64,000 bases of DNA from Echinarachnius parma (GCA_037951105.1 JBAMJV010008101.1:60707-124706); one strand, 5' to 3'; positions 12,201 through 24,860 are shown, counted from the stretch's first letter. Translations and numbers: made by a program. The notes: a model not told the origin generated them from the sequence alone.

Positions 12201-12924
12201 TCAAATTTTTTGATAGTTTTCCATCTCAAAAATACATGATTCGATTAATAAATACCCAAATTTCGCAAACATAATCGTGAATTTGGATGGACCCCGAAAA
12301 GACGATCGCGCCTTCTGCGACCACGACAAATATAGCAGATCAAGCTTCTGAAGCTCAAAGCATAATGGTAGAAAATTTTACAAGCCAAGATTTGTTTATA
12401 TTTTCGAGGCCGAGACCGTTGACGACGGTCGAGACCGCTTCAATGCGATCTCGAGACCACACTCGCCTTTTTAGTCAGTGGCCCTGTCGGGCCAGTGAAA
12501 TTGTTTTTTCCCCTATTCTGGTCGCCGAAAGAAAATTTACTGGCCCCAAAATTGTTTACTATTCAGATGAAGCATGACATAAAAGAAAGCCAGATTTTTT
12601 TCATTCTGTCAATGTCGGATTGAAAATCTGCTTGCCCGATCGGGCCACGAAAATATAACTTTTATACATTTTGCTGGCCCCAAGTGCAATTTTACTGGCA
12701 GCGGGCCATACCCCCCAACAGTCTTTTTTGGATCAAGGGCGGTGGGTTTGAACCCTAGTTTCGCTCATTCTTTATAACGTGTTCTATATCGAAGGATAAG
12801 GAGTAGGCGATCAATTTTAGTTGATTTGTTAGGTGATACAAAAAGTAACTATCCTCTTCCTCCCTCTCTCCCTCCCTCCATTCCTCCCTCCCCCCAGCGT
12901 TCTTGCATCATCAACTCCTTGATC

Positions 12925-12925
<1 letters not shown>

Positions 12926-12956
<31 letters not shown>

Positions 12957-13080
12957 CATCATCATCATATCCAAGGGTGAAAATCCCATTGACTATATTA
13001 CCAATTGAATTCAATTGGTAATCAGGATTACCAATTGAAAATTACCAATTAAAAATTACCAATTGAAATCAATTGGTAAT
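12926..13080. repeat. ATC microsatellite and ACCAATTG palindromic repeat
   Basis: An ATC repeat (12926-12968) is followed by repeated ATTACCAATTGAA and its complement, giving nested short palindromes. Overlapping low-complexity frames (poly-Asp on the minus strand) are by-products. Confidence 0.85.
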
Positions 13081-13164
13081 CGAAGTATATATATAGAACC
13101 AGTTTTCAAAAGCTTACTCGTGTACAAAATGTACCCACATGGACTTTTGTGAACACACGCGTTA

Positions 13165-13260
13165 TGAACGAAAATGGACACATGACATGATTGACAAAAT
13201 ATCCTCATTCTCCATGACCACTGAAGCAAATCGAATAGGGTTTTCTGCAAGATGTAGGTA
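13165..13260 (-). repeat. Dispersed repeat shared with 51565-51655
   Basis: The reverse complement reads CATCTTGCAGAAAACCCTAT, followed by a segment matching the plus strand at 51580-51650. It directly abuts the TIR element at 13261. Confidence 0.5.
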
Positions 13261-13440
13261 ACCCAAGTCGAATTTCCCATAGAAACCCATAGGAAACCCA
13301 TAGAAAACCCATAGAACCCATAGAAACCCATGTTCCACTTTCCCTATTGAAACCCATAGGATCCCATAGAAACCATTAGGCCTATGGGTCTCTATGGGAA
13401 TCCTATGGGTCTTGGTTCTATGGGAATTTCGACCTGGGTA
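13261..13440. mobile_element. Short copy of the CCCATAG TIR element
   Basis: Same terminal sequences as 8375-8632 with a shorter interior. Confidence 0.7.
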
Positions 13441-13499
13441 TTTTCTTCCAACGAGCGCCATGAAAATAATAATATACAAATCTCAAAATTCAATTGAAT

Positions 13500-13670
13500 A
13501 TGTTTATTATTGGCTGAGATATGCCCATCCAACTGAATTTTACTTCAATGGGCAATCAATGTATAGACTAGTTCATAAAGTTATAAACCAAAGGCTTAGA
13601 GCACTAGATTAACAATGATTGCCTATTGAAATAAATTATTTTCGGATGGGCATATCCCAGACATACTTGT
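13500..13670. repeat. Foldback related to the 24.3 and 25.6 kb palindromes
   Basis: TTGGCTGAGATATGCCCATC at the left and GATGGGCATATCCCAG at the right bracket a loop with CAATGGGCAATCA. The same modules form the palindromes at 24170-24490 and 25400-25720. Confidence 0.55.
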
Positions 13671-13852
13671 TAGTTGTTTTTATTTGCATCACTTCAAACT
13701 GACTAACATGCATGTTTGTATTACTCATTGCACGCTTTCCTTATCCCGCGATGGTCTGTTGTTATATGTTAGTCAACATTTATAATTGTTTAGGGTTTAG
13801 GTTGCGTTCCTGTAAATATTCGCACTTCGCGGTTGCTAAAAATCAAAGTAAG

Positions 13853-14170
13853 CAGGACTTCACCAGCAGCTATACCCTTAGCTAGGGTTGACTTGCGAAT
13901 GGAGAGAGAACCGTACTCCTGCGGTTACATCCGTAGCTCAAATTGATGTATGTACGTGGCTCTAAATCTGAAACTAAAAACAAAGATGATATGGCCACCT
14001 ATTTGCTCGATTGCTTACGTTTCAGATTTTGAGCCACCATATATCCGGACGTAACTGGTACCGGTACGACGAGCGCGCGCACCGTACCGTACCGCAGGAG
14101 TACGGTCTCTCTACTCACGTCACAAGTCGCCCCTAGCTAACGGCATAGCTGCTGGTGAAGTCCGTCTCGC
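13853..14170. mobile_element. Foldback element with ~75-base arms
   Basis: The left arm (13853-13925, containing GGACTTCACCAGCAGCTAT) is inverse to the right arm (14092-14170, containing ATAGCTGCTGGTGAAGTCC). An inner pair around ATCTGAAAC/GTTTCAGAT also matches. Confidence 0.7.
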
Positions 14171-14615
14171 TAACTTCCATTTTAGCGACCGTGAACATTA
14201 CGTCGCCGCGATACTATCGATTAGAGTTGTAAACAAATTACTTAATTTTTGCAAGAGTGCAACTAGTACCAAATAAGAACATTTTGGCTTTAACAAATAG
14301 CGTATAATATACTGCATTTATACGTACATTTCTGCCCGAATGGATTTTAAAGCGTTGTAGTATTTGCACCGTATACATATACATGTACTAAAATAAATCA
14401 TTGTTACGTCGACTCATGAATTGGCATTGCCCACTATCGAAATTGCATGATGACATCGACTTTGTCATGTCGAGCTATAGTACTATGCTAGTTTAGCTGC
14501 GTTATACTCTGGCGATCCGACCCATGTGTAGCGCGGCGCAGCCGGATATCCGGATCGAACCGTAGTTCAGTCAAGTCACGTCCATCAAGTCAGCTCCCCC
14601 AAAAATATCATCTCA

Positions 14616-14800
14616 ATGGCAGTGTTTTTGTACAAAAGAAGGGCCTTCTTTAGATACGCTCTTCTGCCAAACCAAAATTATCATCATTTAGTTCGGCATG
14701 AAGCTAGAAACGCCCTTCTGCCGTGCAAATGTATACAGTTTTGTAGTCGTTTTTGTACGGCAGAAGGTGTATCTCGAGATACGTCTTTCTGCCAAACAAG
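14616..14800. repeat. Second GGGTGTAT/ATACACCC foldback block
   Basis: Shares the CTTCTGCC and TATCTCGAGATAC modules with 2195-2485 in both orientations. Confidence 0.4.
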
Positions 14801-15134
14801 GGCCGTGTGTGTTCTCAATAATTTAGTTAACGCGCTGTGATTTAATAGGTTTTTTAAGCGTTCAAATTTGCTAAAACAAATCCATATGCTGTGCAAAGTT
14901 TTATGAAAGTCCACCAGGGGTTCTTGAGATTACGCATTATTGTGGTAAACATAGCATATTTAGACAAAGTTCAGTGACCTTTGACCCTTGCCCTTGGGCG
15001 GATCTCGACCAAAATATAATCATTTTATCTACTCCTCATGTGACACCCCTGTGTTAAGTTTGGACTTAATTGGCAATGCACTTTGATCAGTTTGTGGAAT
15101 ACCCCCATATGTTTTACACAAATGTTTTAATTTG

Positions 15135-15560
15135 TTAAAGGGATCTAGTAACTTTGTTAACATGTGCAAAAAGTGATGAATGGTTGATGCAATGTATATT
15201 GTTGTTATCTCATATGTCCACAGGTTATTGTGTGAAAATTTCAAGTCAAATGGACATTGCATGGCCAAGTAATGAGCGACAATGCAAAGTGTTATTCACT
15301 AACTCACTGCACTCACTTTGTACACAGTTTCAAAACTCCCCCAGAGTTTTTTTTATCTGAATACTTCGATCGTACATATCTTTGTAACGAAAGGGAATTT
15401 TGAAAATCCGAAACCTGTCCCCTGATTTTATTGTTAATACGAATACAACAAGGCATGAGGGAAGCGCTAGAATTAAAAATTTATTTTGAGGATATGGACG
15501 ATGTTACTAAGTCCCTTTCAGTTTTCCTCAATAGTCACTACTTTTCTATTCCCTAACCTC
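15135..15560. mobile_element. TTAA-flanked repeat starting AAGGGATCTAGTAACTTTG
   Basis: The left end reads TTAAAGGGATCTAGTAACTT. A related start occurs at 19279, and an inverse one ends at about 20306 (AAAGTTACTAGGCCCTTTA). Shared internal motifs include CACTGCACTCACTTTGTAC and the reverse of it near 20160. The right boundary is unclear. Confidence 0.45.
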
Positions 15561-15793
15561 ATGATGTTGTGTATAAATGTATTCTACAAAACATAATATC
15601 GAAGGGTAAACATGTATTTTGAGAAAATTGTAAAACATTGACATTTTGTTTACTAAATGTATGGGGAATAGTCCACAATTTTGCCACAGTTTCTTGCCAC
15701 TATACAGACTTTCTTCTTTCTCTGTCCTAATTATATCTTGTAATTATGTTACTTTATATATTTATCCTGTGAATATGTTTTTTGTAACGTTCT

Positions 15794-16045
15794 TTAAAGG
15801 GTACCACTACCCAAAATAATTCTCTAATAAATGAAAGGTAACATCTTTTGTAGTCCATTCCATCAACAAGTTAACAAAAATATGTTTCCAGAAAAAAAAA
15901 TATAATTGGAAAACGCATCACCATTTTAAAGCATGCGTTCACAGGTCTGCATGTACGAAGACTACTTTGTCCAAAGCGAACAAATCGTCCGGGATTCTAT
16001 TGTCTCCAAACGTACGCTGGAATAGCATTGGCGCATTCGCAAATT
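15794..16045 (+). mobile_element. MITE-like repeat starting TTAA-AGGGTACCAC
   Basis: Inverse copy of 4054-4300 with a TTAA at its clear end. 16046-16506 holds nothing I recognise. Confidence 0.45.
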
Positions 16046-16506
16046 TGATAATGTAGCTGATGTAGGACGTCATATTACAGTTAAATTATCTAACCATTGC
16101 AAACATTTCAACAAAAAACATGAACATGATACTAACACAATATGAGCCGCTATACACATCAAATGTATAAGACTAACAGCCCCTTCATTAATAACCAACT
16201 GGCAGTATGCAATTCTATGGATTGTGCACCTTGCACGTTTCTAGCAAGTTGTTTTAGGTGTCAAAAGCATAATTACGCATCTTTGAATCAAATCTGCCTT
16301 TCTTTATGTCTTTATGTGTCCCAATATAGAAGTTATTCTAAGAAGACTTCTCTTTTTTAACAAAATGTTATATTCCTTGGTTTGATGGTCCAATTGCATT
16401 AACAATGTTATTCAAACAAATCAAGTCAATAGACCGTCAAGCGGTGACCTCGAGACGAACTATTCAATTGATATCAATGCTATTCAATACGTAGATACTG
16501 TACAAT

Positions 16507-17001
16507 CGTACATCAGACTATATATCGGTAAATAAAAGAGTTTAACTGATTTAGCATAATATTACAACTATATTGTACTTATTCTTGTAAAGGTATTGTG
16601 AAGCCGACATTTATAAAGGTATGTCACGGAAAAAAATCTCAAAAATGAAGAATATGTAATTACATGTAGTCAGTTTAAGCGAGGTTTGGTTATTTTGCCT
16701 AGTGTGCGGTGATGCTATTCTTAATTGTGCGAGGGTCAGGTAGCTAGCGCGGGTCACGTAGGGGTCACGCATAGCGTTGTCGTACTTCGTGGAATCAGTA
16801 TACGAACTTCCTCACTGGGTGAATAATGCACAATTAATTGTTGGACGACGGTTTATTAGTTTTAGGTCTATAACTCCACGAAAAGGAGATTTCAAGCCCT
16901 AATTTTTTCAGGCATGCTACTAAATGACATTTTCTTTCATATAAGACAATAACCTCGCAACTTTTTAAATTTGGCTTGCAAAAGAGGGAATGTCCCTTTA
17001 A
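16507..17001 (+). mobile_element. Truncated TTAA MITE (copy of 17988-18615)
   Basis: The body from ATCAGACTATATATCGGT to the right end AAAGAGGGAATGTCCCTTTAA matches 18119-18615 almost base for base. The left terminal part is missing. Confidence 0.7.
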
Positions 17002-17214
17002 GTGGAATTAAAACGTTTTGAATATAAACTCCTCAAATGTTTTCACATTTCACTCGTAATCTCAAACATGAGTGATTTCATTACCCTCAAAAACTGGCTC
17101 AACATTTCAGGTACTAATGCAATAAAATGACATGTATTCACTCACCAATATACTGATTTACCATTCGATATGACAGTTGTAGACAATGTGTACCTCGTAA
17201 ACGTCATTCCTTAT

Positions 17215-17986
<772 letters not shown>

Positions 17987-17987
17987 T

Positions 17988-18615
17988 TTAAAGGGGCAGT
18001 CCCTCTTTTACAAAACGTCTGAATAGTTTCCAGTTGACGGGTGCGGATGAATGTAACACACACACAAAAAAATCCCTATAATTTGGATTCTGCGAATGAA
18101 AAACGACTGCGTCCCACCATCAGACTATATATCGGTCACTAAAAGAGTTTAACTGATTTAGCATATTATTACAGCTATATTGTACTTATTCTTGTAAAGG
18201 TATTGTGAAGCCGACATTTGTAAAGGTATGTCACGGAAAAAATCTCACAAATTAAGAATATGTAATTACATGCAGTCAGTTTAAGCGAGGTTTGGTTATT
18301 TTGCCTAGTGTGCGGTCGTGCTATTCTTATTTGTGCGCTGGTCACGTAGCTAGCGCGGGTCACGTAGGGGTCACGCATAGCGTTGTTGTACTTCGTGGAA
18401 TCTGTGTACGAACTTCCTCACTGGGTGAATATACGTATAATGCACAATTAAAATTGGACGACGGTTTATTAGTTTTAGGTCTATAACTCCACGAAAAAGA
18501 GATTTCAAGCCCTAGTTTTTTTCAGGCATGCTATTAAATAACATTTTCTTTCATATAAGACACTAACCTCGCAACTTTTGAAATTTGGCTTGCAAAAGAG
18601 GGAATGTCCCTTTAA
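17988..18615 (+). mobile_element. TTAA-flanked MITE (AAAGGGGCAGTCCCTCTTTT ends)
   Basis: TTAA at both ends, with inverse termini AAGGGGCAGTCCCTCTTTT and AAAGAGGGAATGTCCCTT. The interior is non-coding. Related copies: 16507-17001, 26675-27080 (inverted) and 27480-27722 (inverted, diverged). Confidence 0.75.
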
Positions 18616-18785
18616 TATAATCATGGAAGGGAAGTTGACGTGTCAATTGTGGTCTATCTTACTAAGGATTCCAATATAATTAGTTTAATAGCAATGTAGA
18701 GAAAAATACATGGTGAAAATCGCATCCAAAGCTGTTACTATGTTATCCCGCCCTTCTTTGCCAAAATGTGGAACGAGATACTTAC

Positions 18786-19169
18786 GAGTCGTATTTAAAT
18801 TTTGGCGCCTGAAAGCACGCAGCCGTATAGAGAACCCTGTACGCTGATTGTCACCATTACTGCTGAAGATGATCTTGAATGACGAAGCCTTCGGAGTAAG
18901 CTCAGCATCTAAGCTTTCTGGTTCCAGAACACCGCTAAACCTTTTCCATTTGTTACAAGAGTCACCCCCGATTGAGAACTTGTCAACGCCGTCCCCAAAG
19001 AAGAGAAAGGCTCTGTTCTTGAGAGTGTTGAAGCGCTCTACATTGACTGATACAGAGAGTTCATAGGGAACTCGGATGTCCCATAATTGGAATGAATTTT
19101 TTGGATAGTTCTTTGAGTGGTTCGGCGTTTTAATTGACCATGCTATGTCCTCCTCCAACAATACAGCAT
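18786..19169 (-). CDS. Gene A exon 4: second CUB domain
   Basis: A 384-nt internal exon, acceptor TTTTGTTACAG and donor ACTC|GTAAGT, phase 1 at both ends. It encodes a CUB domain (extracellular beta-sandwich used for protein and glycan binding). Visible hallmarks are NSFQLWDIRVP, the core turn FLFFGDGVDKFSI, CNKWKRFSG and SFKIIFSSNG. Only one Cys is seen, so the usual CUB disulfides are absent. A short tail (RRQNLNTT) forms a linker. It is very close to the exons at 38413-38805 and 54651-55046, which identifies it as copy A's CUB2. The following CUB3 exon expected at lower coordinates was not found; MITEs occupy that space, so gene A is probably 3'-truncated or its remaining exons lie further left. 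Confidence 0.8.
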
Positions 19170-20642
19170 CTGTAACAAAATAAAGTGTGGGTATTTTCAT
19201 ATATTATACCACTCACCGAGTACGCCGATGGGCTTTTATCATGAGTGTCAAAGATATCCAAAGTAATAACAACACTTATTAAAAGGATCTAGTAACTTTG
19301 TTAGCATTTGCCAAAGTGATGAACAGTAACATACTTTGTGTACATTATGTGATATGTCCTCTGAATATTGCTTGAAAATGATACGTTAAATGGATGTCAA
19401 TTGGCTGGGAAATTAGCAAACATGCAAAGTGATATTCACTAACTCAGTACACTGACTAGTTACACAGTTATGACTATCCATATTTAAGATACGAATACTT
19501 CAATCGTTAATATTGTTTTGACGAAAGAGAATTAACAGAAACAAACTGTTCCATGATGATATGATATTGATTATTCGAATACATTACGGTGCTTGAATGA
19601 TACAAAACAAATAAACGGCTAAATTACAGGGCTGTGAATGTGATGTCTGGTTAACAAATGATTTTAAAGATACATCATCAAAACTGTTTAGACAAGATTT
19701 GAGTATATCTTCAGAAAAGTATACGATGTATGTATATTTTCCTTAATAATTGAATAAAGTTGTCCTCAACATTTATTCAAATTAGATATATTTATGGATT
19801 CATTATACATGTATTCTGAACCGATTTGATCAAGTGACGAATGGTTCGTACAATGGGATATTTCAAGTATGGTGTTGATGTTAGTGTAAGTGTTAGGTGT
19901 GGAAATTCGCCTCTAATTTCGCATTCACATTCGGAGAAGGTCACGAACTTTTTGTCAACGAACATACCAAAATTATAATAAATCTTAGTATTGTTAGTGT
20001 TGAGTCAACACCAGCCAAAAGTCGTCCACATCCCACATGGCGACTTATATTCGTACATGGTCACAAATGAGACAGTAAACCTAAATAATCCGTTACAAAT
20101 ATAGGTACGATTGAAGTTTTCAGATAACAAATTATCCATTGCATTTTCGAAACCGTGTACAAAGTGAGTGCAGAGAGTGCCATTTAACTTGAAATTTTCA
20201 CACAACACCCATTGGACATAATTATCACAAACTAACAGTATATAATGTATCAACCATTCATTACTTTTTGCACATGTCAACAAAGTTACTAGGCCCTTTA
20301 GATAGTTGTTTATAATCTCTTTATTTAATCATCATTTTAACAAAACATCACATGCGCATTTTTTGTAATTAAAAATGGTTCAAGCCAATTAAGTAATAAG
20401 ACAGAGCCCTTTTGATTTTCAAAGGCTCGTTTAAACTGTACTCTCTAATCAAAACTCAACTACTCAACAAACTCAAATACAAATATGTTTACGATTATGA
20501 TTATTTGGGAAGTCGTGTCAGTTCTATAATATACATGAAGATAATAAAGTGTAACAAATGATACTTCTAACGATGTATATTTTAATACAGGAGACAGAAC
20601 GCTTGGCTTTTTAGGCGCATCTAATATTGTGATTATACATAC

Positions 20643-20677
20643 CTGCAACAGGAGTTGACGTGATATCGACTTCGAGC
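20643..20677 (-). CDS. Gene A exon 3: CUB1 microexon
   Basis: Very small exon ending GTTGCAG|GTATGT, phase 1. It encodes LEVDITSTPVA, the last beta strand of CUB1 plus a short linker. Starting at the CAG before 20677 gives entry phase 2, which fits the exon 2 donor AAT|GTAAAA of the same gene and gives NAAWLQNLPQIM followed by LEVDITSTPVA. An alternative acceptor AAG| before 20669 gives a 27-nt phase-1 exon like the ones at 43097 and 62636. Conservation with three other places in the window supports the exon; its exact 5' end is a choice between two sites. Confidence 0.5.
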
Positions 20678-20701
20678 CTGAACGATGACCGTTCGACGTC
20701 C

Positions 20702-21012
20702 ATTACCTGGTCCCCGTCAATCTAAACTACACATGGCATAAACTCTCAATTGTTAATAATTGTTACTAGTCACCCTGCTTCGTGTCGATGCAAATACCGC
20801 GATTTAACTTTATATACAAATATGTACATTGTACACTCTCAATGAGTAGGAATTGTATGGCGTTATCTTTAGTGAAAGGTGTCGAATAGTAGCGGTATAC
20901 GATGGAGGCTCGGTAAACCGTTTGTTCATTACCTGGCCCCCGTCAATCTAAACTACACTTGTCACAAACTCTAACTTGATAATATGATACAGGACAAGTC
21001 ACCCCGCTTCGT
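20702..21012. repeat. 226-bp tandem repeat, about 1.5 units
   Basis: TTACCTGGnCCCCGTCAATCTAAAC recurs at 20703 and 20929 (period 226). The same unit occurs about 2.5 times at 43381-43925 and as a fragment near 57250. It always sits just upstream of the microexon, inside intron 2. Confidence 0.7.
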
Positions 21013-21251
21013 GGTTGATTGAATAACACATGGTTACACCCCGATATCAGAATGTTAGATTCCACACGGTTAACATAGGGCGGCAATGATTTTAACATGT
21101 TATTGATGACCACGTACTGGCTAATTTAAGGGTGGCCCTCAAATACCTCGTTCTTCCAATAGTCGGTCGGAATCGTGTGTGCACTATTTTAACATTACAT
21201 CAAGAGTTTCGAGCATTTCCTACTTAATCCTTTGAAGAACGCATACATCAT

Positions 21252-21257
21252 TTTAAT
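21252..21257 (-). terminator. Possible poly(A) signal ATTAAA in intron 2 of gene A
   Basis: ATTAAA on the minus strand, about 90 nt past the in-frame TAA at 21346-21348. It would serve a transcript that does not splice intron 2. Hexamers are frequent in AT-rich DNA, so this is suggestive only. Confidence 0.25.
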
Positions 21258-21345
21258 TCTGAGATCGCATACAAAAATTGATATTATCCGTTTAAATGTT
21301 GTTATGAACATTTGAAGAATGTACTCGACTTATAGAGACCATGTT

Positions 21346-21647
21346 TTACATTATCTGCGGTAGATTCTGTAACCATGCAGCATTTGTTATGGAAACTACA
21401 TCGCTTGGTGTAATGTCGCCTGTTCGATAGTTATAGTAGAAGTAGGCTAAGCGTGTGTCTTCTCCAACTGATGAGCCATCTCCAATATACAAATAGTATA
21501 AATTTAATGATCTAAAGTGGAATCGTATTCTTCTGCCAACAGATGTACTGAAGGTCCAATATGGGTAGCTATCTCCAGACTGTTGAGCGTTGTCAAAGTC
21601 ACTTTTTGTCAGGGTAAAGTTATCATGATCTCCAAGGAAACGATGCT
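21346..21647 (-). CDS. Gene A exon 2: most of first CUB domain
   Basis: Acceptor TTTTCTTGCAG, phase 1. It encodes HRFLGDHDNFTLTKSDF, then WTFSTSVGRRIRFHFRS, the CUB core turn LYYLYIGDGSS, and SDVVSITNAAWLQ. No Cys is present. Two ends are possible. Splicing at AAT|GTAAAA (exon 21350-21647, phase 2) joins to the microexon at 20643-20677 and completes the CUB fold. Read-through instead ends at TAA 21346-21348, giving with exon 1 a complete 128-residue secreted protein (NLPQIM as C-terminus). Close relatives are 44247-44536 and 59013-59350. Codons up to 21350 are shared by both forms. Binding partner is unknown. Confidence 0.8.
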
Positions 21648-22369
21648 CTGCAAGAAAATCATGAGGAATATTGCAATTAAATTTTCATTAATAAAGAGTT
21701 AATATAGAATAAGTGAAGCTATAATTTTTGCAATTTTCAGATAAACTTCTCATTTATTTAGTACACAAACTTATTGGTAAATGGCCGTAAATGGTGCCTA
21801 AGCATGCTTAATTTGTGTTTGTATCAAGACGTAGTTTTACCAATAAAACTTTCCTATTATTGTGTCATTGTTTTTACCGTCTTGAGTAAGTTAAATGACC
21901 ATTATCTTTGACTATTTAACAATTTCTTGATTAGTTTTGCATAATTAACACCTCATCGCACAATACACTATGTTATATTGCATGATACAGCATGTTACAT
22001 AATTTATATCTTTATTCATATTACTTCCCTAATACTTCAATAAGTATTAATCTATCTTGAAGGTAATCAACATGATATCCATCTTTTTAAGCATTGTCTC
22101 TCATAAAAAAACAAGGCTTGGTTAGTTTTTAAAACAGAATACCAATTCTTCAAATTAAAAGTGATCCTTGCAAAAATAATATATTCCAAAATCAACCTTT
22201 TTATTCTAACTTAATTTTGTCGGGTCTTGAATAAATATTGTTACATCATTTGGCTGTTGCATACACGTTCACCGCTGAAATCATCGAAATTACATAATGT
22301 TACAACAATCAATCGAAAGTAGAACAAAAACATGAAAACACTCACTTCGCTTTGCTTCGAATTGTTTAC

Positions 22370-22913
22370 TTAAAGGGGTAGTTTAGTTTTGGCAAGGCTG
22401 AACTTTAGTAGCCAAAACCTGCACAGTAACATTATAAACTAATAGTTATAACTCCACCATGCTCGAAAGGTATACAAAATTACAAACGACTAAGTAAAAA
22501 GTCTGCTATCATTCAAAAAGAGCCATTAAAACACAAGAGGGCGCTTTTTAAAAAGGCATTGGTTTCAACCATTTTTCATACAAAATTATGCATGTGATGT
22601 TTTATTGATATAATGATTAAATAGCGAGATCATCAACAACTATTTAAAAACCGCTTTTGAAAATTTTTGAAAAAGTGCAAGCATTTTTAAATTTTTTTCT
22701 AAAAATCATCTAATTATTTGGGCCCCAAATAATTATAAGATCAGATATATTTATCGATATTTCAGCCGTTTCTGGGTCGATTTTGACAAAATAAAGTTTA
22801 TTCTGCCATTAAAATTGCATGTTCTCTCAAATTCGACACTCAGTTTTTCATTACCTCACAAAAAAATTGTGATGTGCAGCGCCCTCTTTACCAAAACTAA
22901 ACTACCCCTTTAA
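22370..22913 (+). mobile_element. TTAA-flanked MITE (AAGGGGTAGTTTAGTTTTGG ends)
   Basis: TTAA at both ends and inverse termini AGGGGTAGTTTAGTTTTGG and CCAAAACTAAACTACCCCT. It has a 544-bp non-coding interior and sits in intron 1 of gene A. Other copies: 30172-30702 and 57985-58546 (inverted), 57281-57856, and damaged ones near 20300-20465, 29050-29402, 36895-37474, 39000-39675 and 55798-56080. Confidence 0.85.
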
Positions 22914-23030
22914 ACATCGTTGATAATAATAACATAACATAAATGTCTAGCAAAGATTATCTAGTTAAAACCTGTTATGAGTATTATAACTGGAATGTAA
23001 CGTACATTGGAAATAACACTTGGTACTCAC

Positions 23031-23115
23031 CTTGAAACTGGAATGACGATGCGTTGAAGAATGTGGCCAGCCACAGAACAACAAACAGCAATAATCTCAA
23101 TTTTGTCTCGGCCAT
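23031..23115 (-). CDS. Gene A exon 1: start codon and signal peptide
   Basis: ATG at 23115 in a good context (GAAGATGG), 28 codons plus one base, ending CAAG|GTGAGT in phase 1. It encodes MAETK followed by the hydrophobic core LRLLLFVVLWLATFF and a small-residue region NASSFQFQ, a classic cleavable signal peptide. The exon at 45851-45935 has the same length, phase and nearly the same sequence. Joined to exon 2 the split codon becomes GAG (Glu). The 1.38-kb intron that follows carries a TTAA MITE. This start makes gene A at least a three-exon secreted CUB protein. Confidence 0.8.
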
Positions 23116-23530
23116 CTTCACATTTTCTACGAATATTCAACTCACTGAACGTCTGGATGGTTTGCCTCGGTAAATATGTTATATGTTATAATTATAGTTA
23201 ACAAGAGGGTGAGCAACGCATGAAATTAAAATATTTATAGTCGGCAAATCAGAATTAATAGACTAATACATTGACCGATCAGAGGATCCAGCAGCTTATG
23301 ACGACTACTTCAAAGGATAGTGAAGCACACGTCTATTTATCTAAACAGATCGAATCTAAAATGTTGTAGATCGCTCTTACTGCAAACTCCGGCAAAAATA
23401 CGCTCCGCCCATTGCTCGAAAATTCGATCTGTGATCAGCGCCCACGCTATGGTATAGCTATGGTCAGCCCGTATTCCTGAAGGGCGTGGGTAGGGAGTCG
23501 ATTTCCAAGAGGTGTGCAGCCCGAGTTCAA
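23116..23530 (-). promoter_or_regulatory. Conserved upstream region of gene A
   Basis: The ~400 bases upstream of the start resemble 45936-46360 upstream of gene B, including TACGCTCCGCCCATTGCT, GATCAGCGCCCACGCTA and GAGG(A/T)TCCAGCAGCTTATGA. Retention of these blocks, while introns have diverged, fits a shared promoter, though recent duplication alone could also explain it. A TATA-like CATATAACATAT lies within it. Confidence 0.45.
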
Positions 23531-23630
23531 ATAAACATTGTGTTACGAGTAAGATTAGTCATTTCTCCCAATACGTGCAGTGTAGAGGACAGTTTACCGA
23601 CATTTTTATAGAATGGGGCGGTTTGTCATA

Positions 23631-24860
23631 GAGCGGTTTCCGTAGAGGGTGCACGCAATGCACCCATTCAGTCTCATTGGCTATGCACTGCCCTCATCCA
23701 GTGCCATTGGCTACGCACGGCCACCACCAAGTCTCATTGGCCAGCACTTGCGTTCACATTCACTATTCATGTGCCTGTTGTAAGTTGATTAAATGTTTGT
23801 AGTAACCGCAAATATATTAGTAAAACAATAATTGAAGAGTCTTTATTTGGTTTTAAATGTAAAATTTGGATTTTGAATATTAATCACGTTGGTAAATATT
23901 GAGAAGTCATTCGGTCTTGAGATGCGATGATAATTATTATTATTATTTATTATTTTTGTTATTGTATTCCGTCGCATAAAGAATTAACCTATCTTTAGCC
24001 AGCTGTTTAAAATCCTTTTGTGACATAACGAAGTTTAAAGGAAAGGAAAGGAACAGTTTTTTTTTTTTTTTTTTTAGTTTAGAGGACGTTTTAAACAAAA
24101 ACAAATAACATAACAATAATAGAGTGGTGAAGTGTGATGTCATTAATGATGTCATAAACTTTTTTTTTTGAATTTTTCAAATTTGGACTTCATTTTCATA
24201 AAGAGCATAGCAAATAATGTCCAAATGCCGAAAATCAAAGGAATAGGTTACGTATTGGCTGAGATATGCCCATCCGAATGATTTTTTGTGTCAATGGGCA
24301 ATCAGTGTTATAGTGCACTGGTTCATAAATTTATGAACCAGTGCACTATAACACTGATTGCCCATTGAAGTAAAATTCATTCAGACAGGCATATCTCAGC
24401 CAATACATAACCTATTCCTTTGATTTTCGGTATTTAGACATTTTTTGTTATGCTTTTTCTGAAAATGAAGTCCAAATTAGACAATTCTAAAAAATCGTTT
24501 TTATGACGTCATGGCTTCTGTACTCTATGATAATGACAATACATAAATAAGACAATATATAAAAATACAAAACAAATGCATATTATTAACCCTAAAAAGG
24601 CCGGGGGGCCATAATGGCCCTCACCCCCCTCCGCGATTTTTTGTATTCCTCAAAAACACGGTAAGATGACGCGCCGCTGCTTGGTGACTTTTTTTTTGGG
24701 GGGGGGGGGGGGAGGGGGGGGGGGTTCTTGCGCATATTTTAAAACAAAAATTTTGAAAATCGGACCTACCGTTACGATGTCACATGACCTTTTGTCTATG
24801 CATGTCAGCCCAAAAATCGCTCTATTTCGTGATTTGTGTATAAAACATATGGCAATATCA
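23631..24860 (+). repeat. Tandem duplication, copy 1
   Basis: A 1230-bp unit starting GAGCGGTTTCCGTAGAGGG and ending ATATGGCAATATCA, repeated immediately at 24861. It contains a T run, the palindrome 24170-24490 and a G-rich run at 24698-24724. Confidence 0.9.
24170..24490. repeat. Large palindrome in duplication copy 1
   Basis: Centred at 24329/24330 (GGTTCATAAA|TTTATGAACC). Arms of about 160 bases are near-identical, running through CAGTGTTATAGTGCACTGG, GCCCATCC/GGACAGGC and GACTTCATTTTC/GAAAATGAAGTC. Confidence 0.85.

Noticed and set aside
13056..13479. Overlapping minus frames rich in MGFYGF / GFLWV repeats
   Set aside because: Translation of the CCCATAGAAA repeat in a TIR element.
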